NCBI GenBank assembly: GCA_947496145.1
Contig: CANMBS010000020.1
Location: 30,481 to 94,480, forward strand
Length of the DNA: 64,000 bases
From: an uncultured Pseudovibrio sp.
GTDB lineage: Bacteria > Pseudomonadota > Alphaproteobacteria > Rhizobiales > Stappiaceae
Reading direction: 5' to 3'
Part shown: positions 17,287 through 26,000 of the stretch, one piece after another
Numbering within the stretch: the first letter of the stretch is position 1
Layout of the letters: the number at the start of each line of letters is the position of its first letter
Notes under the pieces: generated by a model
The model's database searches: none
The model's input: only the letters and a program-made list of their open reading frames with translations
Told to the model about the DNA's origin: nothing
Made by a program: the position numbers and the translations under genes

Positions 17287-17720
17287 TGCTTTACATGCTT
17301 GGAGCTTTGCAGCTCGATACTTTCCCGTTTAATGCCGACCAAGTCCAGATTTCAAGTAAGGCAGACATTGCAAAGAAGAAAGTCATCGGGGGTATTTCTC
17401 CCGGTGAGTTCATGGGAGATGGCGGTAAGACACTTACAATCTCAGGTCAGATCCTGCCACTTAAAATCGGCGGCTTAACTCAATTGGATATGGCTGACCA
17501 GATGCGCAAGAGCGGAGAGGTTTTCCCTGTCATGCGCGGGGATGGGATAAGGCTTGGCAACTTTGCAATTAAGAGCATGAGTGAAACGCACAAGCACCTT
17601 GCACGCAATGGTGTGGGACATGTGGTCACCCATCGCCTGACATTGCAACAGGAGCCGGATGAAAGCCAGTCTTCTCCTGGGCTTGTTCCTGATCTTCTAT
17701 CAATCTTCGATATCTTCTAA
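17286..17720 (+). CDS. Tail protein U
   Basis: A 144-residue P2 gpU-like protein with the N-terminal LGALQLDTFPFNADQ, a central GISPGEFMGDGGKTLTISGQ block and the conserved HLARNGVGHVV segment. It helps complete the tail and lies in the U-X-D block. The start overlaps the tape-measure stop by one base (TAATG). Confidence 0.92.
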   Translation: MLYMLGALQLDTFPFNADQVQISSKADIAKKKVIGGISPGEFMGDGGKTLTISGQILPLKIGGLTQLDMADQMRKSGEVFPVMRGDGIRLGNFAIKSMSETHKHLARNGVGHVVTHRLTLQQEPDESQSSPGLVPDLLSIFDIF

Positions 17721-17730
17721 GGGGTCTGTC

Positions 17731-17961
17731 ATGACCGAGCAAATCAGGGTCAAGGGGGACAACATCACTCTTGATCTCCTCCTTGAGCGTCGCCACGGCT
17801 GGCGTGGAAGGGAGCTTGTGGAAGCAGCACTGGCTTTAAATCCGGGCCTTGCAGCATTGGGAGTGACAATCCCGCTTGGAACTCTTGTAAATATCCCGGA
17901 GTTACCACCAAGGAAGAATGAGGAAGTTGAGGTCGTTGATCTGTTTGGAGGCTTTCAATGA
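17731..17961 (+). CDS. Tail protein X
   Basis: A 76-residue P2 gpX-like protein (P2 gpX is 67). It has a LysM-like beginning (ITLDLLLERRHG) and the family end (ALNPGLAALGVTIPLGTLVNIPEL). It acts in tail completion between U and D. An ORF opens at 17659, but ATG 17731 follows GGGGT and gives the normal length. It overlaps D by four bases. Confidence 0.9.
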   Translation: MTEQIRVKGDNITLDLLLERRHGWRGRELVEAALALNPGLAALGVTIPLGTLVNIPELPPRKNEEVEVVDLFGGFQ

Positions 17962-19046
17962 GCAATTGGGAGGTTGACTGGAAAGTCACTATTGATGGTG
18001 AGGATATCAGTCCGGGCCTGAGTGAATATCTGGAAAGCATTACAGCAACAGATAAAGCAGAAAGCACCTCAGATACTTGCAGCATTACGCTCAGGGATGA
18101 GGGCAAAATCAGATTGCCACAACCCGGTTCTGAACTGGTGGTACATCTTGAGGGGAAGAAGGTTTTTGAGGGTATCACTGATATCCCGAATTTCTCCCTG
18201 AACCGAAGCGGAGGCGGTCATCTTAAGATCAGTGCAAAAGGGTTTGATGAGCGCTCTAAGGTGAAGCAACCTTTGAAGTTTCATCAGGACAATTCCACTC
18301 TTGAAGACTTCATGAAAAAAGCAGCCAGGAAAGCTGGCTTTGAAATTGAAATCCATCCTGACCTTGCAAAGATCAAACGAGATTACTGGCGGGCAAATGG
18401 GATCAGTTTTGCAGGTCTTGGCAATGCCCTTGCAAGAGAGCTTTTTGGAGCTTTTAAGATCAGAGGTAAGAAGGCTGTCTTTCTCCCGCTCGGGGTTGAG
18501 AATGATCTTTCGCTCATTCAGGCAAAGCGACCAGGCAACATCATTTCAGTGAACATGAAACCACGCACGCTAAGGCGGGTTTTTTCTTCTGGATCTGCCA
18601 GATATCTCAACCGGGAAAGAGGAGGGGTGCAGGAAATCAAAGAAGACTTTGACGAAGAAGATTTGCCCGAAAACCCAGACAATGCCCTACGCCATATCAT
18701 TGCTGATGAAGAGACTGCAAAACGCACTTTAAAGGCACGCCGCCAGCAATCGAAGCGTGAGAAGGGGTCCGGTACTATTGTGTTAAACCTTACGCCTGAG
18801 GCGCAAGCTGAAGCTCTATGCCAGGTGTCTGGAGTTAGGGCTGGCATTGATGGTACTTACCGCATTGACAGCCGGACACATCGCGCTTCAAGGGGACGAG
18901 GGGCAACAACCTCTCTTTCACTTAAGGAGCCTGATGAGAGAGCAGGTAAGGATAAGCGCAAGTCGAAGGTTATACCTAAGCCAAAGCCGGTAGAATCCTA
19001 CGGCGATGGTCTCAACCGTAACGGCACCACCGGTACCCAGAAATAA
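17958..19046 (+). CDS. Tail protein D (hub, late control)
   Basis: A 362-residue gpD-family protein (P2 gpD is 387), a baseplate hub equivalent to T4 gp27. It shows the conserved opening (WKVTIDGEDISPGLSEYLES), a middle region with KKVFEGITDIPNFSLN, and a C-terminal helical region rich in charge after residue 300. The P2 name 'late control' should not be read as regulation here. It closes the tail operon before a terminator. Confidence 0.92.
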   Translation: MSNWEVDWKVTIDGEDISPGLSEYLESITATDKAESTSDTCSITLRDEGKIRLPQPGSELVVHLEGKKVFEGITDIPNFSLNRSGGGHLKISAKGFDERSKVKQPLKFHQDNSTLEDFMKKAARKAGFEIEIHPDLAKIKRDYWRANGISFAGLGNALARELFGAFKIRGKKAVFLPLGVENDLSLIQAKRPGNIISVNMKPRTLRRVFSSGSARYLNRERGGVQEIKEDFDEEDLPENPDNALRHIIADEETAKRTLKARRQQSKREKGSGTIVLNLTPEAQAEALCQVSGVRAGIDGTYRIDSRTHRASRGRGATTSLSLKEPDERAGKDKRKSKVIPKPKPVESYGDGLNRNGTTGTQK

Positions 19047-19070
19047 CAATACCCACCATGCACTTCATTA

Positions 19071-19094
19071 CCCGCCCGCTGAGGCGGGTTTTTT
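19071..19094 (+). terminator. Intrinsic terminator after gene D
   Basis: CCCGCC pairs perfectly with GGCGGG across a six-base loop and is followed by six T residues. It divides the tail operon from the lysis module; the endolysin ATG follows 15 bases later with its own AAGGA. Confidence 0.85.
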
Positions 19095-19108
19095 ATTGGG
19101 AAGGACCC

Positions 19109-19573
19109 ATGAACACTATCGAACTTAAGAATACAGAGGGCTTCGCTGCCTTTTGTGAGGGACTGGCTCTGCGCTATTTCTCACCTCGTGAACTGCTCTG
19201 TAAAGGTGAGGCCCATGAAACACCTAGCCACGCAGGCTTTGAGCTGAACACCGACCCACCGCGCCAGCTCTGGTCCAACATCATTCCGGCAATCACTGCA
19301 CTGGACAGGCTCAGAGAAGCCTCAGGCGGACCAATCGTACTCTTAAGCGTCTATCGCGGGCTTGAGTACAACAAGGTCATTGGCGGTGCCACACGCAGTC
19401 AGCACCTGCGGTTTGCAGCTATCGACTTTCAAAGCCAGATCTGGTCTCCGCAGCAATGCTTTAACTGGCTGCGCAAGGATCGTGCTCAGGGCGGTTTTAA
19501 AGGCGGTCTGGGCGCTTACAACACCTTCACACACATAGACGGACGTGGCTTCAACGCTACATGGAAAGGCTAA
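19109..19573 (+). CDS. Endolysin, M15 family peptidase
   Basis: A 154-residue M15A-type peptidase, D-Ala-D-Ala carboxypeptidase-like and probably cutting peptidoglycan cross-links in lysis. Catalytic zinc ligands are readable: S97-Q-H99 with D106 in the SxH-xxxx-AxD motif, and H142 in THIDGRG. There is no signal peptide, so export must use a holin or a pinholin. The ATG at 19109 follows AAGGA and is preferred over an upstream in-frame ATG at 19058, which lies before the terminator. Confidence 0.88.
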   Translation: MNTIELKNTEGFAAFCEGLALRYFSPRELLCKGEAHETPSHAGFELNTDPPRQLWSNIIPAITALDRLREASGGPIVLLSVYRGLEYNKVIGGATRSQHLRFAAIDFQSQIWSPQQCFNWLRKDRAQGGFKGGLGAYNTFTHIDGRGFNATWKG

Positions 19574-19576
19574 AGC

Positions 19577-19768
19577 ATGCTTGGATATCTTGCGGAAAAT
19601 GCAGTTGCGATCACTGCTATTGTTGGCGGCATTGTCACCATTGGCTCACAGATCGCAGCGCTTACTCCAACGCCGAAGGATGACAGCTTCTTTCGGGGGG
19701 CACGGAAGGTACTTGATCTGGTGGCTGGCAATTACGGGCATGCAAAGAACAGAGAGAATCCCAGATGA
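19577..19768 (+). CDS. Small membrane protein, holin candidate
   Basis: A 63-residue protein. Residues about 8-28 form a hydrophobic segment (AVAITAIVGGIVTIGSQIAAL) followed by a charged tail (SFFRGARKV, GNYGHAKNRENPR). A small membrane protein directly after endolysin suggests a holin or antiholin. The topology and function are inferred. Its stop overlaps the next gene by four bases. Confidence 0.55.
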   Translation: MLGYLAENAVAITAIVGGIVTIGSQIAALTPTPKDDSFFRGARKVLDLVAGNYGHAKNRENPR

Positions 19769-19983
19769 AACTTCTCGCTTTCCTCTTGAAAGCCTTACTG
19801 GAGATGCTGTTCAGTAAGGCTGAGAAACAGCGTGCCGAAAGAGAGGCAAGGGAAGCTGAAGGTTTAAAGCGATCTCTTAGTGTTGAGCAGCATGCACGTG
19901 AAACTGAGGGGAGGGCGAATGCTGAAATCAGCAGGCATCATACTGAGCCTTTGCCTGACAGGTTGCGCAAGTTTGGGCTTTAA
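19765..19983 (+). CDS. Rz-like inner-membrane spanin
   Basis: A 72-residue protein with an N-terminal hydrophobic helix (LLAFLLKALLEMLF) and a charged coiled-coil tail (EKQRAEREAREAEGLKRSL). It is a candidate inner-membrane spanin subunit, which joins the outer-membrane lipoprotein to fuse membranes at lysis. It is shorter than lambda Rz (153). The Rz1-like gene overlaps its second half in another frame, which is the strongest reason for the assignment. Confidence 0.7.
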   Translation: MKLLAFLLKALLEMLFSKAEKQRAEREAREAEGLKRSLSVEQHARETEGRANAEISRHHTEPLPDRLRKFGL

Positions 19984-20212
19984 TGCTCCGGAGCAAATTA
20001 CTGCATTTCCAACACCAGTGCTGGTCGATTATCCGCAAGGTTTCTCAGAAGTCCTTGCGCAGGAAATTGAGCAAGCACCTGAATCTGAAAAGATAGAGAT
20101 AGCGATCTCAGACTATCAAAACCTAAGGCGCGGTGTTTGTGTCATTGATGACTGGCAACAACAGGTCTGCAAAAAGCTGCAAGCAAGGATGGAAGATGGT
20201 GAGACAAGATGA
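19919..20212 (+). CDS. Rz1-like outer-membrane spanin lipoprotein
   Basis: A 97-residue lipoprotein with a signal peptide and the lipobox L13-T-G-C16, after which the mature chain starts with Cys and continues through proline-rich and helical segments. It starts inside the Rz-like gene in a different frame and extends beyond it. The upstream ORF opens at 19880, but ATG 19919 has GGGAGGG upstream and begins the signal peptide. Together with the preceding gene it makes a complete spanin complex. Confidence 0.8.
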   Translation: MLKSAGIILSLCLTGCASLGFNAPEQITAFPTPVLVDYPQGFSEVLAQEIEQAPESEKIEIAISDYQNLRRGVCVIDDWQQQVCKKLQARMEDGETR

Positions 20213-20384
20213 TGTGTTAGGGGCTGGTGTAACTGTGGGGATTGCTGCTGACTACTTCAATGGTTGGATTGAATGGTTCGCAGGGGCAGCTCAGCCTTAC
20301 ATTGTGCTGATTGGTTTTGCTTTCCTGTTATGGCGGTTCGGCTGGTCAATTTATGATAGGCTTTTCGGTGTTCCCACAGAGTAG
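20196..20384 (+). CDS. Single-pass membrane protein, second holin candidate
   Basis: A 62-residue protein overlapping the Rz1-like gene by 17 bases. One hydrophobic segment at about residues 36-50 (YIVLIGFAFLLWRFG) is followed by a short amphipathic end. Its place in the lysis cassette suggests a holin, antiholin or other lysis-timing protein. ATG 20196 follows GGATGGA; the longer ORF from 20133 has no ribosome-binding site of note. Confidence 0.55.
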   Translation: MVRQDDVLGAGVTVGIAADYFNGWIEWFAGAAQPYIVLIGFAFLLWRFGWSIYDRLFGVPTE

Positions 20385-20385
20385 A

Positions 20386-20408
20386 GATAGCCCCGCTCAG
20401 GGGCTATC
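20386..20408 (+). terminator. Perfect hairpin after lysis genes
   Basis: GATAGCCCC pairs with GGGGCTATC around a five-base loop (GCTCA). It has no T run on either strand, so it may be a weak, Rho-independent-like end for both the lysis operon and the small minus-strand gene at 20418-20576. Confidence 0.55.
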
Positions 20409-20417
20409 AGATTAAAG

Positions 20418-20576
20418 CTAAATCCAGTCGTCAGGCTCCAGATCATCAAGCTTTGCTCCAAAGAGTGCCAATCGGTCCATCTCATCTTGTGTGAGGATTA
20501 CATGGAGGTGGATAAGTTCACCAACAGTGCTGACATCGCAACGCTGTGCAATGAAATCAATAGCAACAGACAACAT
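20418..20576 (-). CDS. Small minus-strand prophage protein
   Basis: A 52-residue protein (MLSVAIDFIAQRC...DLEPDDWI), the only intact gene on the minus strand inside the visible prophage. AAGGA lies six bases before its ATG. The acidic C-terminus and helical centre (TQDEMDRLALFGA) give no family. Its orientation away from the late operon suggests a moron, a gene expressed in the lysogen, or a phage control protein. Confidence 0.6.
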   Translation of the reverse strand: MLSVAIDFIAQRCDVSTVGELIHLHVILTQDEMDRLALFGAKLDDLEPDDWI

Positions 20577-21084
20577 AAGTATTCCTTTAAAATTCCATTA
20601 GTATTCCGTTAGGTCAGAAAGAAAGTAAAACATTCTCTGAATAGGAAAGTAATTCAAGGAGAAATTATGTTACTAGTGAGTCTACCAAGCGTAATTGCAA
20701 CTGTTAGTGGTTTTGTAAATGTATTGCTACCTGATATTTTATAATAACGGTATTAAGTGTAGAGTTTTCCTTACATTTACTTGTATTTTGCTATAAGGGC
20801 CTCTCTTGCGATTCTATGCTTTCTTAATTGTTAAACAGGCGAAGCAGTAAGGTTGGACGAACTTCAAATCTGAGAGTCGTAAAAGTTGGTTCAATTATTG
20901 AAAGGCACACCAAATGGAAGAAGTGCTTTTACGGTTTTCTCTTGACATTACTTAGAAGCAAGTTTCAAGTTAATAATACAAGAAGGATTTTGCTTTCCAT
21001 TTCCACCCTAAGTCATTGACCGTTCGTGTGAGTATTTTGTGGAGTTGTACCGCTAACCCATTGAAGGGACAAGTTTAGGTATAG
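20577..21084. other. AT-rich prophage end without large gene
   Basis: About 500 bases of low GC between the last phage gene and the attachment site. It holds one short hydrophobic ORF (20667-20744) with a strong ribosome-binding site. A 63-codon plus-strand ORF at 20828-21019 lacks a good ribosome-binding site and I treat it as chance. The sequence just before the att site does not continue the 5' half of a tRNA. Confidence 0.6.
20667..20744 (+). CDS. 25-residue hydrophobic peptide
   Basis: ATG at 20667 follows AAGGAG with a five-base spacing, one of the best ribosome-binding sites in the region, and reads a 25-codon ORF (MLLVSLPSVIATV...) ending at TAA 20742-20744. The peptide is almost entirely hydrophobic with one aspartate near the end, so it could be a membrane peptide of the type I toxin kind. 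It could also be a chance ORF or a leader. No antisense RNA can be proved from the sequence. Confidence 0.4.
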   Translation: MLLVSLPSVIATVSGFVNVLLPDIL

Positions 21085-21130
21085 CCTTCTAAGCCGACGG
21101 TCGCAGGTTCGAATCCTGCAGGGATCGCCA
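21085..21130 (+). repeat. Prophage attachment site: 3' half of tRNA-Arg(TCT)
   Basis: The segment carries a tRNA 3' half: anticodon loop CTTCTAA (anticodon TCT), a variable region, a T arm with stem GCAGG/CCTGC and loop TTCGAAT, an acceptor 3' strand AGGGATC and GCCA. The 5' acceptor strand and D arm expected upstream (GATCCCT...) are absent, and only two base pairs of the anticodon stem can form. It is therefore the duplicated copy left by site-specific integration into a tRNA-Arg gene. The whole gene should lie at the other end of the prophage, outside the window. Confidence 0.85.
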
Positions 21131-21135
21131 TTTTT

Positions 21136-21749
21136 TCAATAACGCAGAAAGCCGGTGGCGTCCGGGACGGAAGATGTCGGCAATTTGGTCGTGAGCAGAT
21201 AGAAACCTTTGGGCTTGGTGCGGTGTCTTGAAACGGCCCATGATTTTTTTTCTTGTCGCCGTGTATGACGATGCGAAGCTTCTGCCCGGTTGTTCAATCC
21301 TTTATGCTGGCCGTGCCGTAGGAGCCATGCTTGTCTGTGACCAACATGCGCGGCATGCCCCAACGCTTGAAAAGCTTATAAAAGAACCGCTTGGTAGCTC
21401 TCTGATCACGGCGCGACTGAAGCAGGATATCAAGAGTATCGCCATTCCCGTCGACAGTACGCCACAGCCAACAGGTTTGTCCATTGATCTTGACGACACA
21501 CTCATCCAGATGCCACTTATCATTGGGAGCTGGCCGGTCGCGCCAGATTTTACCGGCAAAGTGATGCCCGAACTTGTTCACCCTGACCCGGATCGTCTCA
21601 TAAGACAGTAATATCCCCCGCTCAGTCAAAAGGTTCTCAACATCGCGCAAGCTCATCACGAACCGGTGGTAAGCCCAAACCGCATAGCCAATGACACTGC
21701 GCGGAAATCGATAGCCTTTCAGGCGAGGTAAAGTATTTAGACAAAGCAT
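21136..21749 (-). pseudogene. IS6-family transposase, frameshifted and truncated
   Basis: Two minus-strand frames together read as an IS6-type DDE transposase. The first (21294-21749) has KGYRFPRSVIGYAVWAYHRF, the first Asp in KWHLDE and the second in LVTDKHGSYG. The second frame, from near 21300 to 21136, continues with KGLNNRAEASHR, which holds the catalytic Glu. One frameshift near 21300 therefore inactivates it. The C-terminus stops early, about 30 residues short of typical IS6 transposases, six bases from the prophage att site. A possible terminal repeat (AGCCTGTAAC on the minus strand near 21770) remains at the upstream end. Confidence 0.8.
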
Positions 21750-21763
21750 GGCAATTTGTTACA

Positions 21764-21928
21764 GGCTCTCAAAGTGCTAAACAACATGGCAGTGTCGATC
21801 TGGCAGGGGAGGAAAAACTCTCTGAGATGGATGACGCAAACGTACGCATCTATGCCTGTATGGGGGAGGCTTATGGGTATAATCCTCTAGGAATGGGGAA
21901 ACTACCCAATCTTATGCTGCGTGCCTAA
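21764..21928 (+). pseudogene. C-terminal remnant of unknown gene
   Basis: An open plus-strand frame ending at TAA 21926-21928 reads 54 codons (HGSVDLAGEEKLSEMDDANV and a YGYNPLGMGKLPNL end) with plausible codon use but no start. It lies where the IS6-type element ends, so it looks like the tail of a gene cut by the insertion or by later deletion. I do not recognise the family. Confidence 0.4.
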
Positions 21929-21995
21929 GCGCTCTGACTGACAGCTCGCTGTTGCCGACATAAATAAAATGAAGAAAAGCCAGGATATTGTGTCT

Positions 21996-22757
21996 TCAGA
22001 TCAGCATATCCAAGCTGTATTCGCCAAACGAATCTTTCTGATTTGCCCATTGCTGATAGGCAGATTTGTAAGAGGGCTGGTCTTCTAAGCGTGCGGTCAT
22101 GTCTGTTTTGTGAGCTTCCCACATTTCGCCATGCGCTGACATCAGGTGCAGGACAAGAGGATTTGTTGTTGAAAGGCTTTCGCCATTGCTGATGCCGCGT
22201 TTTACGTGATCCTTTTGATCCTGCTCATACATAAATTGAGCGGTCGCACGCGCCTCAATCCACTCAAAGGAGGCCTTTTCTTCAGGACTTGCGGAAGCAT
22301 CAAGAAACTTAATGTGGTTGATTATTGGTGTTGTGTAATCAGTTGGATCACGATCTCCACCAAACATAACCTCTTGAACCTGATTTCTCATCCAGCTTTT
22401 TGCCAAGCTTACTTCTTCTGTTGTAAATTGATTGCCTTCATTGCTGGCGATTGCGTATAGCATACGCCGGTCCAACTCCATTGTATCAAACTCCGCAAAA
22501 ATCTCACGGCGAAACGTTCCGGTTTTATCACGATACTGGAATGTATCCTCAATACTATTTTTCTTGTATTGTTGATCCAAAAAGGCGCGACCATCCGCAG
22601 CAACCTCAGAAAATGATTTCATTCCCGACAGGTGTTGGGCGGGTGTTGATTCCTGCGTTTTTATTTCTGGACGCGCTTCAGAAACTGCCGGTTTCTGGAT
22701 AGCTGGCTTTTGCCAACTTATTGATCTTGCTGATATAAATGAACTAATATTTAACAT
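21996..22757 (-). CDS. Hypothetical protein
   Basis: A 253-residue protein of unknown function. The first 45 residues are low-complexity and proline-rich (WQKPAIQKPAVSEARPEIK). The rest is helical, with aromatic-rich helices (FEWIEARATAQFMYEQDQKD; AYQQWANQKDSFGEYSLDML at the very end). There is no clear signal peptide or membrane segment. It stands alone next to IS and prophage remnants, so it may be accessory, and such N-terminal tails also occur in secreted effectors. No family is recognised. Confidence 0.55.
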   Translation of the reverse strand: MLNISSFISARSISWQKPAIQKPAVSEARPEIKTQESTPAQHLSGMKSFSEVAADGRAFLDQQYKKNSIEDTFQYRDKTGTFRREIFAEFDTMELDRRMLYAIASNEGNQFTTEEVSLAKSWMRNQVQEVMFGGDRDPTDYTTPIINHIKFLDASASPEEKASFEWIEARATAQFMYEQDQKDHVKRGISNGESLSTTNPLVLHLMSAHGEMWEAHKTDMTARLEDQPSYKSAYQQWANQKDSFGEYSLDMLI

Positions 22758-23047
22758 GATGAGAAATCCAAACAGAGAACGCCTGCAAGAATGTTACGCC
22801 ATACGCCTTTAGTCAAGCTAGTGCTCCCACTTTCTTAGGCCAACTGTTGCGTTAGTCATTCTTCGTTTCCGGGGTCATTTCATTTTCAGAAAGAAAGAAT
22901 GAATTCGTCTGGGCTGGGCTAAAAGTATCAGGGCAGAGGCTCTCTGTTTTCAGGTTAGTCCACTTCAGGAAGTGTTCGAATTGATGTATGTTTTCGGTCA
23001 GGCTGTCGTCGTTGTGCAGGAGGTTACCGTCCTACTGGCGATAGCTT

Positions 23048-26000
23048 TTAGTATTGCACGAACAGTCTGGCATTGACGCCGTGGTCTACGGCCTGATCGG
23101 CGAGGAGGCCATAGTAGTTGATGTTGAGTTGAATGTTTTGCGCTAATCTGGATTCCAGCCCCGCTTCAACCAGAGCTACGTTACGTGCGATGGGGACGCT
23201 TGCCACGGTAAAGGGGTTGCCGCTATCAATGAAACTTTGGGTGTAATTGAGCGTGTTGGCTGAAGAATACTGCCATGCTGCCAAACCGACAAAGCTTGTG
23301 TCGCTATAAAAATAGTTTGAAAGATCGAACTCACCGCGTGTTCCAAGGCTCAGGAAAGTGAGGGAGTTGGACTGACTGTCCGCACGCAAGGCCGCCTGAC
23401 CGCCTGCTTCATTGAAGCCTGGGCCAGACAGGTAAGCATAGGCCACACCGGCAAAGGGCTCCAGATTTCCGTAGGTGCTTTCCAGAGTATAGCCGAGTTC
23501 GCCAAACACCTGCAAAGAGCCCGCGAATTGATCAGATGTGAGTGTTTCTTGCGGGAACAGGTTCACGTCACGATCAGTTGTAATGTTGTACCAGGTACCT
23601 GCTACACCGCCGCGTAGTTTTGCTCCGGAAATCGGATTTAAGCTGGCATAGGCACCGATGCTGTAACTGTCACTGTCGGAGGAAGCATCAATGGAGCTGA
23701 TGTTGATGGAGGTACGGCCAAAGCCAGCAACCACACCCAGCTGCATTATGTCATAGACGGCGGTATCTACCCCGACCAGCAAACCGGCGACGCTTCTGCC
23801 TGTGGTGCGGGCGTTGCCATCAGAGAAGAATTCCCCCCAACTTCCATAGACCTGCCCCCACATCTCATAGGGACCAACCTTGCCGGATACGGTGTCATCG
23901 TCCACTTCTGCTGCAAAAGCGCTGTGAGCTTTGTAGAGACGATCATTGACGGCCTGACGCAGGTAGCGACTGTCAGAGAGTAAAATTGCACGAGTTGAAG
24001 CGTTGATCTCGCCGGCAAGCGGATTAAGCAGAGCTGAAATCTGCGTGTTACTCAAGGGAGCAAGCTCTGTGAAAAGTTCACCGCTTTCGTTGGTCGTATC
24101 CAATGCCTCTGTGACGGCATGTTCATTGCGCGTATTTGCAAGATCATTAAAGTCGTTTGTGCTTCGAATGAATTGAAGGACAATGTCGTTTGCGTCCTCT
24201 GGGGCACCATTGATTACATTTACATCCAGCATAAACATATCATGGTTCACAGGTGAAAGGACACCTATTGGGGGCTGCGTTCCGGCGGGTGAGAGATTGT
24301 CGATAATGACGAACTCATCGCCAATTTTTACGGGTGTCGCCCCCATCACACTGACAAGGTTCAGGGTAATCCCGGTTAAGTCAACGCTGCCGCCTGAAAG
24401 AATCTGGATCTGATCCGTATTTGCCATGCCGGTTACCGGGTCGGAGCCAATCTCTATTTCGAGTGCGCCGCCTGTGCCGCTTGCATCCAGACTGCCAAGA
24501 GTGATTATGCCAAAGGAGGAACCGGGGGAAATTGTGCCGCCGTTGAGTGTAACGCCACCACTGGCTGTGCCGTACCCTGCCAGTATGCCGCCAGTATTCA
24601 CGGTCAGATCACCTGTCAGCGTAGAGGCATCGCTGGAAGAGGCACCGATTTGCATGATGCCTTCGTTGATTGTGGAACTCACCAGCGCTTTTGTGCCATC
24701 GGAGAGAATAAGTGTACCCGGGCCATCCTTCACAAAAGTTCCCCCGCCGGGCGCTGCGGCACCAGTCCAGGTGAGTGCGGCGCTGGTGCTGGCAACCTCA
24801 ATGGTGTTCGCAGCATTGCTCACTTGCAAAGTGGTTGTGTCAACCGTCTCGGCGCCAGCGCCCAAATAGCGCAGCCTGCCACCGTTTAAGACGACATTTC
24901 CTGACCCAATCCCGGATGTTGTAAAGCCTTGCAGACCTATAGTACCGCTGTCAATTTCGATATCAGCTGAATAACCGGAATTGTCACCGAGCAGATTGAC
25001 CTTTCCCGGACCAGCGAATTTGATTTGATCTGACCCGGTCAGACCCGATGTAATGTTGATGACGCCAGAGTTGTTGGTTGCACGAACTTCATTGCCAACA
25101 CCAGAAAAAACAATATCGGAAAGCGTGACACTGCCTCCGCCGGTGAATGTCAGAAATGACGAGTTTAAACTGAAGGAAACATTGCCGTTACCCACATTTT
25201 CAGCGGAACTGAATATTAACTCTGTATCTGTAAGGGATAAGTCTCCGGTCCATAAGGTGTTAGTGCCTGATAGTGTGTTGGAATTGCCCCCTTCAAGAGT
25301 AAGATTGCCAGAGCCTGACAGGTTGGAGGAGATTTCAATATCAACCGTATTATCATTAATAGTGATGGCATTACTGGTGCCACTGGCAATCGAAAGAGTG
25401 GAAAAATTTACATTCGAAGAACCGGTATAAAGCAAATGTCCATTGCTGAGGCCGACAGTCCCGGTTCCAATATTATCAGTATCAGAGAAAATAACGGAAC
25501 TGAACTCCTGCACAAAAAGCCCGCCAGAAAACGTATTGTTGCCCTGCAGGTCCACCGTGCCGCCGGAACCAATTGTGAGCGCGCCTGCTGCGTCGCCGTC
25601 AATGATGTTGCCTGTCAGGGTGAGGGTGCGTGCAGAGGCAACATCAAGCGTTCCATTGCTATGCATTTCAATGGTGTTCGCAATGGAAGCATCTGAGCTT
25701 GAAATAAAACTCAGGTCCCCCCCATAAAAGACGAGGTTTCCACTACCAATGTTTGCGGCGGCCTCAAACTGGACAGTACCAGCTGAAAGATCCAGCCCGC
25801 CGCTGAAACTGTTGCCCGCACCGCCCAGCACCAGTGTGCCTGCTCCGAGCTTTTTCAGGCTGCCCGTTCCACTGATATCATTGCTGACGGTCAGGCTATT
25901 ACCCAACCCGACTTCCATGGCGGACGAACCGTCTAAATCTATGAGATTGCTGAGTGTGGCGGTGGTGCCGATAAAAGTAAGCTGGCCATTGTTGAGCTCA

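Larger units (their letters stand above)
1..21130 (+). mobile_element. Contractile-tailed (P2-like) prophage, right part
   Basis: A continuous block of plus-strand phage genes runs from the left edge to a tRNA-Arg 3' fragment at 21085-21130. The head genes (protease, decoration protein, capsid) resemble lambda C, D and E, while the baseplate, sheath, tube, chaperone, tape-measure, U, X and D genes follow P2 order. Tail-fibre genes lie between gene I and the sheath, as in P2. Genes are tightly packed with many ATGA overlaps, and no structural gene in view is broken, so the visible morphogenetic part looks intact. Terminase, portal, integrase, repressor and the left attachment site are outside the window, so activity cannot be judged. 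Confidence 0.93.

Noticed and set aside
20828..21019. 63-codon plus-strand ORF at the prophage end
   Set aside because: No ribosome-binding site and basic, featureless composition in an AT-rich stretch.
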